Translations under genes and position numbers: made by a program
Shown here: one piece after another, positions 8,527 through 20,439 of the stretch
How positions within the stretch are numbered: position 1 is the stretch's first letter
Layout: each line of letters opens with the position of its first letter
Assembly (NCBI RefSeq): GCF_004664715.2
Contig: NC_051072.1
Span: 30,649,994-30,713,993 of the forward strand
From: Peromyscus leucopus
Lineage: Eukaryota > Chordata > Mammalia > Rodentia > Cricetidae
Reading direction: 5' to 3'
Length of the DNA stretch: 64,000 nt
Notes under the pieces: generated by a model
What the model was told of the DNA's origin: nothing
Seen by the model: the letters and a program-made list of their open reading frames with translations, nothing else
Databases searched by the model: none

Positions 8527-10339
8527 TCATATGGACAATAACTTTGCTTTGGTAGACTTTTCCTTTGAAATTAATATAATGACCTACATTTAATTACAAG
8601 CTGATCAATCTGAACAGGAGTGTCTCCCATACATTTTCTAAAACTTGTTAGTAAAATTCTAACATTGTCAAGTGACTTCATAGTATATCCTCAGATTGAG
8701 GAGCTGATGCAGCTGAGGGAATAGTCAGTGTTCATCACATGTGCACTCCTGTTACTTGGCAATGGCAGGACTAGCTATCACCTAGACACTGAGTAGAAAG
8801 GGAATCCCCACCCCCATGACAGAGTCAGAATATCATTTTATGACCCAGGTTGGCATTGAGATCATGGCAATCCTTTTGTCTCAGCCTGCTAAGTGCTGTG
8901 CTTGCAGGCATTCCCCGACACACTCAGCTTTGAAAGAGAGTTTTTCAACTAAAGGGGAATTATTATAGTTTCCACTACGGTTTTCTTGGGGGAGGGAAGT
9001 AAAAGTGACAGCCCACATTTACAGAGCTTATAGGGTAAAGTATATCTTCATAGAAATCAACTTATGAAAACTAATGGCTTTCTACAAACAGTAATGAGTT
9101 TGAAGTGAGAAAAAAAATCCATCAAGCACAGATAGTATGGGTCAAGCACCAGAAACCATAGCATAGAAAGCAGGCCATCAGTATAGTAGAAAAGAATACA
9201 CCAGGCAGACAAGAGATGATGATGACCTTAGACGTTTTAACTAGGAGTTCATGAGAGGTTCTTATTAAAATGGAACAACAATCTGTGCAGTGTTGAGGCT
9301 CATCGATTATAATTATCTACTAGCAAGCATTATAAAACTGCACTCTCTATATGTTTTATTCTTATGGATTTAGCTATTCTCAGTAGGTTTTTAATAGCAT
9401 TCCAAGTTTAAGCAGCCAGGATAGCAGGCATATCTATTTATAGATCCTCATCTTGGTGATATTTGTGCAACATAATTTAGGCCATGTCCTTAAATAGTAG
9501 AATGTTTTTAAAGTAATTTGCCAACACTCTTGATCAATGTCCATTGATTTACTGGTGGTGACCTTGGAATGTATCATTATTACATGCTTTTTGCAGGGGA
9601 AAACCTGCATGTACCAAGCATTTACCAGAGCTACAATGTAAAATTATATTAAAGAAATGCCAATGATCACAAAGATCTGTTATGAAATTACATGAGTGTG
9701 AAGCAAATTGCACATGTTTATGGAAGTTGTGCTTGGGTGTAGATGCTAAACTTACCATCACTGTTGGTGTGCATTTCAATGTGAAAACAAGTGATTAATT
9801 TTTCAAGTCTGAAAGACAATGACTGAGATTAAATAAGATATGCTGGAGTATTGAGGGTTGCTGCACAACATTAGGGAATGAACATCTCTGTCCTGGCAGT
9901 GGTCTTACTCCCTGACTGTTATTAGGAGCCATGAGTTCATGGTATCCATCTTTATGAATGCTTTCTAAGTACAGGGATTTTTACTTGCATTTTGTGATAT
10001 AGCTGTTACTCCATCATTATTTTCTCATGTTTAAGTTGGCTGTAGGCTGTAAGTGGGTGCCATTTTCACTCCTATAGTCATAAAGAAACAGGATGTTGGA
10101 TGATTCCACCCTTCAGTCAGGCTTCAGCGAGTGTTGCCCTTTCTGAAAGCAGCAATGGCTCATTTCACTTCCCTTAATTTTTATGGAATTAGCCAAGAAT
10201 CTGAGATGCAATGAAGCATTTAGAATGAGGAGATCTAAATTGATTATCTCCAAATTCAAGTGAGGCAAAGGCATTGCTAAAATCCTGTTTTTCAGTTTTT
10301 TTTTTTTTACTTGTCTTCACTTTAATTTTTAGATGGATC
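8527..10339. other. AT-rich flank without a gene
   Basis: This is the host flank of the provirus. Nothing coding is seen. About 8820-8935 resembles a strongly decayed minus-strand B1/proto-B1 SINE (phrases like 'tctcagcctgctaagtgctg'). The rest is unrecognised AT-rich sequence. Confidence 0.5.
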
Positions 10340-11020
10340 AGGCTTTGATAGGACACAAGTCACTTATAGAATTAAACCATTTAAAGTGTACAGCCAGCAT
10401 CTTTTAGTATTTCCATGATTCTGCCATCACTACACAGCTATACTAAGGACATTAACATTGGTGCCAAAAGAAACTTGATGCTCATTAATGGTCTCTCTCC
10501 ATTACTCATTATCTCAGCTCATCCAAAATCTAGGAAACCATTAATCAGCTTTCTCTCTGGATTTGACTATTCTAGATGTGCCATGAAAAATGGCATGTTA
10601 TGACATGCAGCTTTAGGATCTGGAGTTAAAACATTCATTAATATTTACAAGGTTCATGGTTATAGCATGCATCAGTGTTTCTTTTATTCTACTGGTAAAT
10701 GATAGCCCATTGTGTGATTAACCACATACTTCTTATACAGTTGATGTACATTTAAGTTTCTTCTACTCTGTCATGAATATATAAACAGGCTAGGTTGAAG
10801 CTCTAGAAGCATGAGCAGAGTGTTTTCAAATTTTGTATCAGCAGCACACAGTTGTTCCAATGTCTCCACTTCCTCAACAGTGTCTTTCATGTTATCCTGT
10901 GTCTTTTAGGTATCCTAGAGGGTGTTATGTGTTATCTCATTAGTTGTTGATTTGCACATGATTGGTGATATGGAAAATATTTTCATATGCTTCTCTATGT
11001 TTTTACTAGATAGACGGCTT
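10340..11020 (-). mobile_element. Ancient mammalian LINE-1 3' end (L1M-type)
   Basis: Text such as 'ttcaaggttcatggttatagcatgcatcagtg' at 10650-10680 and the later 'ggtgttatgtgttatctcatta' region follow the order of phrases in old mammalian L1 3' ends read in reverse. Many substitutions and indels show great age. Orientation is minus. No open frame survives. Confidence 0.6.
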
Positions 11021-11754
11021 TCTGAAGTAGTTATTTTGGGACAAGGGACCCAGCATGATTAATAACATCCAGGATATCACTTACATGAGCATTTGTGTCT
11101 CCATAGTGGTATAAGGTCCTAATCTGTCAGAGCTTATCTCTACTACTGTAGGAATTTACAGTTTAAAATGAAAGATGTTGGGAGAGTTAACGGGAGGCAA
11201 AAGAAAATAGGAAAATTCAAAATCATAAAGTAATCAGAGCACTAAAATCAGGAAATTAAGATGTCAAAAGTCAGAGTGAATATGACAAAAATCTCATGGT
11301 GAATCAAAATACATTCTCTGTTTTCTGTAAATAAAGTTAAAATAGTCATGGGTACTCTCACCAACTATTAGAGTCCCAGAAAATGGAGGTCTCAAATTAC
11401 TTAAAGATGTCATGGTCAGTGAGGACACTTAGTATTTTATTTTCAAGTTTTTATTCTTATCATATGTTAGCCACACTAGGACTGTGGGATCTCCTACTCC
11501 ATGGGGGCAAAGGACACAAAGAAAAACAGAACCAACAGATGGTTACTTGTTATGCTCTGAGGTAAACTGTCAATAGAAAAGTCAGAAATATTAGGCTGAA
11601 AATGATATATGATATAAAAGCGGTAAGAGATGTTAAACTGCAATGGATCCCAAATAGTGCTTAGACTTCTGCCAATGAAATGTTTCAGAGAGGAAAAGGA
11701 AAGTCCACACTAAAATAGGACTGTTGTTCAACTTCAAAAAAAAAAAAAAATGGG
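11021..11754. other. No gene seen
   Basis: AT-rich sequence with only short chance open frames. An A-rich run lies at 11737-11750 immediately upstream of the B2-like copy. Confidence 0.4.
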
Positions 11755-11975
11755 GAACCGGAATAATGACACAGGAATTAAGCTCACTTGCTGCTACTAC
11801 AGAAGATTCAGGGTGGATGGTCAGCACCTACCTGGTGGCTCACAGCTGTCTGTAACTCCACTTTCACAGACTCAGTGCCTCTTCTGATTGCCTTGGGCAT
11901 CAGGAAATTGGCATGTGTATCATACTCATATATAATCAGTCAAGACACTCATGCACATAAAATGAAAAATAAATA
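11755..11975 (+). mobile_element. B2 SINE, diverged
   Basis: It shows the B2 order: tRNA-like head ('gcacaggaattaagctcacttgctgctac' with changes), 'tggtggctcacagctgtctgtaactcc', 'tcaagacactcatgcacata' and an A-rich tail. It is old enough that the Pol III boxes are damaged. Confidence 0.6.
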
Positions 11976-12295
11976 AGTCATAAAAATAAAGGGAAAGAAA
12001 GTCAATTAATAACATGTAGAAGACACCACACTTGGATTGTTCATTTGGAAGGTAATGATCATGATTATGTATATGAATTTGCTTCCTGTTTAAAGAAGCT
12101 TTTCCTTAAGCAATAATCACACAACAACATTGTGATTCAAACCCAGCTTTTCTGGATCAGAAATGAAAGATCCAGAATGTTAAAGGGATTTTCTAATTAG
12201 AGCAATACTGTCTGTGGCAATAGACTGATGGCTTAGAATAGAGATATCCAAACTTCAATGTAGTGATCTTCCTCTTTCAATGATATTTCAAACAT

Positions 12296-12340
12296 TTTAA
12301 GTCCATAGGAAATAATTTTAAGTCCATAGGAAATAATTAA
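12296..12340. repeat. Short tandem duplication, about 21 bp x2
   Basis: The phrase 'ttttaagtccataggaaata' occurs twice in tandem. It is a local slippage duplication with no coding meaning. Confidence 0.8.
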
Positions 12341-12344
12341 AAAA

Positions 12345-13165
12345 ACTCTCAAAAAAGTAAAAGAATCTTGTACAAAAGCATTTGTATACCATCAATGCCC
12401 TGTGAATATTTGTTGTTAGTGAGGTTGATCACAAATTATCACTCATTTTTTTCTCTGTATCAAAGCAGATTTCACCTGAATGTTTCTTGTAAAAAAATGA
12501 TGTTATTCTCTTACACTTTGATTTCCAGTGACCCCTGATGACTGCCTTCATATCAATAGGTGTAAGAGATTCATTATGGTGTTTGTCATAGAGATATTAG
12601 AAGGCTTGACTGAATTCTGTTTAACTAGAGTTTTAGCATTTATCTTATAAAAGGTATTTGCACAAATGGAAAATTTTGCAATCATTGTTTAAAAAAATCT
12701 TAAAACATGTTTATACAAAACAAAATGTTAAATTAGCTTTAAAATGATCCTTCCAGTATTATTCTTTTAGAAGAATTTACATTGTTGGGGAATATACTTT
12801 GAAAGGCCACTTTCTGTGAAGAAGAATTAAAGAGTAAGGCAACAAAAATTCTCTCATGGAATGTGGGCTACCTTCCTATCTAGGCACAATAAGGTCAGAG
12901 ATAATTAAGCATGGATTTCTGATCTTTGCATTTAAATTTGATGTGTAGGTACAGCCACTTACCTTTTCATATGTAATGTGATTAAGAGGACCTGGTACTT
13001 GAACAGAATTTATATATAGTTCATTTGGCTTTAGCAACAATGCATAACTGCTTGAAATTCAGATAAAGAATTTAGTACTTTGTGCATAGAAAGTTTATGA
13101 AAAATTAAACAAAAGTCACCTCTTCACTTCTTGGAAATCTAAAGACAAATGTCCAGGAACAGGTG
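12345..13165. other. No gene seen
   Basis: AT-rich unrecognised sequence without supported features. Confidence 0.4.
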
Positions 13166-13535
13166 ATACTAGGTGTGATGATTTGAAAGAAAATGGCCCC
13201 CAAATGGAGTGACACTATTGGGAGGCATGGCCTTGTTGAAGTAGGCATGGCCTTGTTGAAGGAAGTGTGTTACTGTGGGTGCAGGCTTTAAGGTCTCTTT
13301 TGCTCAAGCTTTACTCAGTGTGATACTCAGTCTACTTCCTGTTGCATGCAGAATGTAGTACTATCAGCTATTTCTCCAGCACCCTGTCTGCCTACACCAT
13401 CATGACCTACTATGATGATAATGGACTGAACATCTGAACTGTAAGCTGCCTGCTCAATTAAATGATTTCCTTTATAAGAGTCGCCGTGGTCATGTTGTCT
13501 CTGCACAGCAATGGAAACCCTAACTAAGACACTAG
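13166..13535 (+). repeat. Rodent medium-reiterated repeat, copy 1
   Basis: It contains 'ggaggcatggccttgttgaa', 'gatgataatggactgaac', 'aaatgatttcctttataagag' and ends 'gaaaccctaactaagaca'. The same block recurs at 24205, 32765 and 36000 (plus) and 29460 (minus). It resembles a widespread rodent repeat, possibly the URR1/hAT-Charlie group, but the family name is not certain. A 20-bp internal tandem duplication lies at about 13224-13261. Confidence 0.65.
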
Positions 13536-13959
13536 ATTTGAGAGTTCAAAACTGAAAGAGAATTAGCTGGCCATGGCAGCACATCTTACCTAGTCAGCAG
13601 CATGATCAATGACCAAGTCATGAGGAAATCACAAGCTGTGTGCTAGAGCCAGGGAAGGAAGAAACACAGAAGAACCATGGAGAGTGGGAGAGAGCTCGTA
13701 CAGCCCAGATCCCAAGGACACAGAAAAAAAAAATCACCATGACGGACCAGCCAAGGGGGAAGGTTTCTGTTTGAGGTTCTCCATTTCCTCCTCCCACAGG
13801 CTGAGGTATTACCATAAATTTCCAAAATTCCTGACGGAAATCACTAAAATAACAATTATCTGTTCATATTCTCTAGTCCTAAACTGAAAGTAATTTCAGG
13901 TTAATGTTAGTATGTTGCTTCCAGCAAGGGGATCTGGAAAAGTGAGTGAGACTTCATTT

Positions 13960-15036
13960 ATTTATCATTCTTAATTTTAATTGAAAAACAACTGTTTGTA
14001 TGGTGTATTATTTAGCATCTGAAGTTCTGACATAGATATAGACACACACATGATGATATTTTTGTATTAAGCCAACCAACATCTCATTGTTGCACATACT
14101 TGGTATCTTGGGGTTAAGAATCTTTAAAATCTACTAATATACCAATTTTGAAATATGCATCATTATTCTGTTTTGTGCTATGGAACTTTTTTCAAAATTT
14201 TAACTTATTGTTATAACTGAAATTCTGATCCCTTTGACCAACATATTTACATTTTTAATCCCACCAAAGCCCCCATATTCTAGTAATTACTGCACTACAG
14301 TACTTCTACACATTTGGCCTTGCCCTTTTCACACAGGAGTGCATGAGATCATGTAATTACTTGTTTTTCTGTTCTTGCCTGGCTATTTTATTTACCACAT
14401 TACCACAGCACCATCCAGATTAATCCATTTTGTCATAAATGGCTGAATTCTCTTCATTTTGTAAGACAAAGTATGGTTCTACTGTATACATGTACCACAG
14501 TTTCTGTGTGCATCCTTCCATTGATCCATAAACACTTGGGTTTCTCTTATGTCTTGTGCACTGTGAATAACACCACGATGAACAGAGTACAAATATCTCT
14601 TCAACATATTGATTTCAATTTGCTTGGCAACACATCAGTAAGTGAGATTTCTAGACCATATAATATTTCTAATTGTTTTGGGAAAACCTCTCATTTTTTT
14701 CATAATTCTATGTAAATTTATATCTTACTTGTCTTCACTAATATGCATTAACTTTCAGCTTTTTAATAAAAGCTTATTCTAACAGATATGAGGTTGATAT
14801 TGTTATTCTAATTTGTTTCTCTTTCATGAGTAGTGATATTGAATACTTTTCAGAAATCTTTTGGCCATTTGTACATCTTTTTTGAAATGTCTATTTATGT
14901 CCTTTGCTCAATTTTAAAGAAGGATTTTTTTTTTTTTTGCTACTGAATTGTTAGGTTCTTTGCATACTTGTGATTTGTAACCCATACTAGATATGTGGTT
15001 TGCAAATATCTTCTCATGAGCTGTGGGGTTATTTTG
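13960..15036 (-). mobile_element. Ancient LINE-1 3' region, segment 1
   Basis: Sequence such as 'ctgtatacatgtaccacagtttctg', 'gtgaataacaccacgatgaaca' and 'tttggccatttgtacatcttttttgaaatgtct' follows, in order, the reverse of an old mammalian L1 3' UTR and ORF2 end. It is interrupted at about 15036 and resumes near 16354. Confidence 0.75.
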
Positions 15037-16353
15037 CTGGGAGCCATCCCCGGTGGTGGAGAGGTTCCAGCAGAGGCTGTAAGGAGTCAGCAGAGGGGTG
15101 AGGGGGAGTGGGCAAGGCATGATGGTCAGAAGAATATTGCAGACTGACTGACTAGCAACCAGAATGTTTCTTTATTTATACAGAATTCCATTCCATAAGT
15201 AGGGAGACATTCATGTTGTTCCTAAACATAGATCATATCATGATTTTAGACATGTGTGCTACTTCTTTTTCTTTTCTCATCTTTTAGTCATCATTGGTAA
15301 ATTATGACAGAACAGAGTTATCTTTTGCAATCATTTTCCCTCAGGCTTTGACATCATTGATAAACAGAGTTATCATTTTCACTCATTAACCTCATAACTC
15401 AAATTTATAAATCTAGAGGCACATGGTTGCTTCAAGGATGCTAGACCAAAACAAAATTTTCAAGCCAGCTGGAGCATATTGCAATGTCCCAAGCAGTGTA
15501 TTATTAACTCTTAATGGTCAAGATACTAAGGAAAAATCCTTAGACCAAAGCTGCTGCAGTTATTATTTCAACTTGGCATAATACAATATTTATATTTTAT
15601 GTGCTTATATAATTTGTTTATATGTCTAATTCTGGCATTCAGTTGTTCCTTGGTCTTATGGCATCACAGTGGCTCTGCATTACTAACTTTTCTAAGAAAG
15701 GGAGGTCCTGACAATCTCATTGTTTTTTTTATGATCTTTCCACTCTATTCTTTACTCATCAATATAAGTCTCTGTGTAGGGAGAGGTAACTTCAGCTAAT
15801 CTAACTTTGTTGCTCTATATGCCACGTAATTGTCTGAGTGTATAGTGGGAAGAGGCTTACAATCTGATCTGTGGCCAACTCTACTAGGCCACCAAATCTT
15901 GGTGACCTTTTAAAGTTTACTTTGTTTTGATTACTTTGTTCCCGAGTAAGTACATGGACAAATGTTTCAAGAGTGTCTCATAGCCTCATAAAGAGATCTC
16001 TGGCTACTTTATGTGTGTTATAACCTCCCAGGTGTAAGGAAGGCCTTCAAGTAGATAAGGATATCTCCCTAAAAGCGGGAGGGGTAGTGTTCTCAGACTT
16101 TCCTAGAGAAGCTTAGAAGCAGTACTCCTGGGAGATGGCATAAATGATTCATAAGAATTTTTCCATCAGTCTAATATCCCCAAATTGTACAAATACTAAA
16201 AGTCCCCCAAGTATGCAGCAGGTGGAGATAAAAACCAAAGGTGCATAGAAGCCATCATGTGGCTTCAGCTTTGCTGGATCTTTGTCAAGCAGCTGTGCTG
16301 GCTTTATGACTTTTGCCATTCCTATCAGATATGGCTGTGCCATTTTTCTTTTT
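15037..16353 (-). mobile_element. 1.3-kb insertion splitting the old L1, possibly ERV/LTR-derived
   Basis: The block separates two colinear L1 segments. L1 text equivalent to 'ctgtggggttatttt' (15021-15035) reappears as 'ctgtgggtgtttttt' (16356-16370), which suggests target duplication. On the minus strand TATAAATAAAG lies near 15171-15180. The left edge 'gctgggagccatcccc' looks like a retroviral LTR terminus. A 64-codon minus frame (16343-16149) has a hydrophobic stretch (FYAPLVFISTCCILGGLLVF), but I do not recognise it. No gag or pol motifs are seen. Class is uncertain. Confidence 0.4.
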
Positions 16354-17560
16354 CTCTGTGGGTGTTTTTTCTTTATAGTATTAAGTTGTTAGTTAAGCTG
16401 AAATCCAATTCTTTTACTTTATCATTGGATGCTTGTGTTTTTGTTATAAGCAAATCTAATATCAGGTCACTTTCCAGAATGCTTTTGAATAGTCTCATAG
16501 GTTCATTTTTACTTTTAAGTCTTTAATAAACTTTGAGTTGATCTTTATATGTTTTTTTTTAAGATATAGACCAATGTTATTCATCTGTATCTGGCTATCC
16601 ATTTAGTCCAGTACCACTTATAATTCTATCCTCATTTTGTGTTTCTGACCCCTTTGACAGAAATCTATTAACCATAAATGCATGGATATATTAATAAACT
16701 GTCTGTACTCTTCCAATATCAATGTGTTTATTTTTATGTATGTGTCATAATATTTTTGATCATTCGTTCTTTGTAGTATGTTTTAAAATATGGTAGCACA
16801 ATACTCCATCCTTACTTTTTGGTCATACTAATTATTAAGATCTATATCCATGAAAAATATCATAGGAATTGTGAAAAGATATATAGGTAGATCACTTTGA
16901 GTAGTATGGATACTTAAATCTTAATTATCCCAAGCCATTAATATGTCATATCTTCCAAAATATTTATATATTTATCAATTTTTCATCAATGTTATTTAGT
17001 TTTCTGCAAACATATCATATTTGAACATTTAGACTGAATTTACTACTACGATTCTCATTTGTATGTTTGTTTTTGTCTTGAAAAATAAAGTTCACATGGA
17101 ATTGTTTCCAAATTATTTTCCTGATACTTAACTGCTGGTATATAGACACGTTGTCTTTGTAAGTTGACTTTATATGCTATGGTTTTACAGAATTTACTGA
17201 ATTATAAACTAATTTTCTATGAACTCTTTAGTGCTTTTTATTGTGTAAAATAATGTCTTCTGCAAACATAATTTTATTTTTTCTCCTGCTTATATACCAG
17301 TATATATATCATTGATTAGGCCTTCTGCCTTCAATATTCAATAAATAGGAACAGCCAAAGCGGGCATCCTTGTCCTATTTTTTATCAGAGAGAAAGAGTT
17401 TTCATTTCTCACCACTGACATGGTAATAGCTGTTTCTTCACACTTCATACAGTCTCTCATGTTTATTGACTTTGAGGGATAGATGCCATTAAATCTGGGT
17501 GAATATTCATTTTCATGTGATATGAGGTAGTAGTGCGCATGTAGGTGTATGTACATGAGT
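16354..17560 (-). mobile_element. Ancient LINE-1 ORF2 3' part, segment 2
   Basis: It continues the L1 from segment 1 in reverse order, including 'tgctggtatatagacac', 'gtcttctgcaaacataattttatt' and 'gcgggcatccttgtcctattttt', which mirror the ORF2 3' half. Stops and indels make it inert. Confidence 0.75.
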
Positions 17561-17589
17561 GCATATGCATGTGTGTATGAAAGCTGGAG

Positions 17590-17845
17590 AACATTCTAGT
17601 GTGTCATTTCTCAGGTGCTGTCTGTCTTCTTTTTGAGACACCATCTCTCCCTGGCCTGGAAAACATTGAGTAGGCTAGACTGACAGGCAAGTGACCCCTA
17701 GGGATCTGCCTGTCTCTGACTTGCCAGTGCTGAGATTGTAAGTGCATGTCACCACTTCTGATTTTTGTTTTTCATGGATTGGGGTATCAAACTTGTGTCT
17801 TTGTGTTTGCAAGGAAAGCCCTTTACCAACTGAGTTCTTGATGGG
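17590..17845 (-). mobile_element. B4-type SINE, minus strand, old
   Basis: It has a B1-like part ('gtaggctagactgacaggcaag', 'ggatctgcctgtctctgacttgcc') followed by 'aaggaaagccctttaccaactgag', the ID-like head in reverse. This layout is that of B4/RSINE composites. Confidence 0.6.
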
Positions 17846-18202
17846 ATTGATTATTTAAAGCATTCTAAGTACCATTGTCTTATAATAGTTTAGGTGACCA
17901 TGTACAATGAATTTATAATTTCTCATAAACTTAATACAGTTTCAAGTGTGTGTGCAAAGATTCCACTCTACTGATGAGCAGTTCCCCTTATTTTGTAAGC
18001 AGAAACATCAAACAACAGCTCTTGAGGTCACTGAAATAGTCTGAGTTACTAAGCTTCTACAAACTTGTTTTCTGGTGACTATAACTAGAAATTTTTACAT
18101 CTTTTTAAAAAATTGCTCTACGGTTATCCACCTACTACGTGGAACTAATGTTTTGAGGAAAGATCATAAAATGCACAATTTATATTCTTAAAAATAAGAA
18201 CT

Positions 18203-18430
18203 TGGAGAGTGGAGAGATGGCTATGTGGTTAAGAGCACTGTCAAGTCTTTTGCAGAGGACCTGGGTTGGTTCCCAGCACCCACATGGAAGCTCACACCAT
18301 CTGTAACTCCCTTTCCAGGGCATCTGATGCCCTCTCTTGGCCTCTGGGGACACCAGCTATGCACACTGTGCACATATATACATGGAGTCAAACACTCATA
18401 CACAAAAAAAAATAAAGATAAATACATCTT
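18203..18430 (+). mobile_element. B2 SINE
   Basis: Begins 'gagtggagagatggctatgtggttaagagcactg' with recognisable A and B box regions. It continues 'ctcacaccatctgtaactcc' and 'gggcatctgatgccctc' and ends in an A-rich tail with AATAAAG. Moderately diverged. Confidence 0.85.
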
Positions 18431-18496
18431 TTAAAACATAAGCATTTTTTCTTGTAGAGCTTTCAATTTGAAGTGATTCTGGCTAGGAACACTGTT

Positions 18497-18575
18497 GGCT
18501 AGGTGGCTCAGTGGTAGAGTGCTTGACTAGCATGCAAGGGAACCTACATCACAGAAAAATTAAGTAAACAAATAA
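18497..18575 (+). mobile_element. ID-element-like SINE
   Basis: 'ggctaggtggctcagtggtagagtgcttgactagcatgcaaggg' matches the tRNA-derived ID head, followed by an A-rich tail. Short and old. Confidence 0.65.
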
Positions 18576-20299
18576 AATTCTGCCTAGAGATCATAGGTGT
18601 ACAAGCACCAGCCATTGTTGGGGTAATCTCCAGCCCCAGAGTACCTGCACATACTGCATTATGGTTAGTAAAATCATCTACAAACATTAGCTGTTTCATT
18701 TGATTGTTACTATATATAAAGGAGACTCAACCCAGTAGTTACTTTGCTGTTAAAAAAAATCAGAATTTTGAAATAGCTTTTGAAGATCAGCACATTATGA
18801 TCATAGTTCCCTTCCTATTAAAAAAACCTCAGCGTAGATGCATTTATACACATATGTGTATACAAAAATAATAAAAGTAGTATTGTTACATATAGTGTCC
18901 TAGTTTGAACCTCTCATGCATGTTATTGTTGACAGCATATAGTTAAAGAATAAGAAACTACAGTGAACAGAGGTCCATTTTCTTTGGGAGGTAACCTTAT
19001 TACCACTGACCTCCAAATAGGAGTCCTGGGAAAGGACTCACCCTGAGTTGCTCTTTAACAGGGCCTTTTATCCGAATGTGTCAGCAGGGCTAATTGAAGT
19101 GAAACAGAAGTCAAACGGGTGTGGAGTTTCATGCCCTTTGATTCCTTTCTAACATTTGTTAAGCATGTTTCTGTTAGTTCCTTATCTTGGATGCTGAGTT
19201 GGTTTGACATCTGAATAGTCCACGAGATGTAAGGCTGGAGATGTTTTACAGAGGACCATCCAGAAAGGAAACATTGTCTTGATTCACTCTGAATAGAGGT
19301 ATTAATATGACAAAGCTGGGTAACCTGCTGTCTAGATCATACAATGGAGTCACTGCAAGCCAAACAACTAGAGTTTTAGTCTTTGTTGGTGTCCTTTGAA
19401 ACTTCTGCAGGCCATGCTTTAAAGCTGATGAGCTGCACTTTAGTTCTCTGAAGGCTATCTGTTGACAAAGACCCTGAAGGTATTTGATCCTCCAGTGAGA
19501 GGTATAAAGCTTGTGAACTGGAATCTCAGATAAAGTTTAAATTGTGTTTTCACTCACCGATGGCTTAATAGGGCAGAAAGTCTTCCTCGGACAAATAATT
19601 AGCGTTCACAACAGAAAGGTAAACAAAACTATAAATTATGATTAGGTAAGTGTTCTGCCCTGCTGAGGCAAATTAGTCAACATTTATCCCTCAGCCGTGA
19701 TTCACAGATGTAGGGAGAGAGTTTCTGGATCAATTTGATAAAAATAATTAGAAGATTCTGCAGTTGTCACATTTTTCTCCTAATGTGTATATGGTTTAAT
19801 ACAGTGCTTTGATATATATCTTATTTTGGCATTTACTTTTCTCTGTTAGAGATAAAGAAAAATGGAGGAAGAATTTAAATGTTTTCCAATGCAAAAGAAA
19901 AATAAATACATTCGACAAAGCCTTGCATATGAAAACCTCCCACACTCAGAAGTTCTTGTGAAAGTCCTAGATTTCCAGGCAGAATGGATATCTGTTCTCA
20001 GTTTTATGGAGAAAGGGGCTCTTGTTTTATAATCTGGCCTGGCCTGGAAATTTCTATGAGGCTCAATCTGGCCTCACACCCATGCTCCTCCTACCTTCTC
20101 CAAAGTGTCAGAAGTGGTGGCAAGCTTTACTATACCATGCTAATCCTAGATTTTCCTTAGTCATTTACTTACATTTCAAAGAAATATGCTGGTTTAAATG
20201 CATATATTTTTGACAATAAAGTACCCATTATCCAAAAGCAATGTTTCTTTTATTTTAGTTTTTTAACATTGAAATTGATGGTTTCATCTTATATATATG
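18576..20299. other. No gene seen
   Basis: AT-rich sequence. About 19550-19760 has several homeodomain-type TAATT/AATTAG words ('aataattagcg', 'caaattagtc', 'aataattagaag') that could mark a regulatory element, but nothing firmer is visible. Confidence 0.3.
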
Positions 20300-20435
20300 T
20301 AAGGTCTCACAGTGAACCCCTAGGCTGTTCTAAAAAAAACCGGGCAGAACTCAGATTACCATCAAATTTATGGCAACTGTCCTGCTTCAGCTTTCCAAGT
20401 GCTGAGCTACAATTATGAACCACCACACCAAGCTC
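20300..20435 (-). mobile_element. Old B1 SINE, minus strand
   Basis: 'aaggtctcacagtgaacccctaggctg', 'cagctttccaagtgctgagctac' and 'gaaccaccacacc' are the reverse-orientation B1 phrases with many changes. Confidence 0.6.
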
Positions 20436-20439
20436 GGTG

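Noticed and set aside
16149..16343. 64-codon frame with hydrophobic stretch as a retroviral Env tail
   Set aside because: Layout is suggestive but no family motif is visible, so it is kept only as part of the unclassified insertion.
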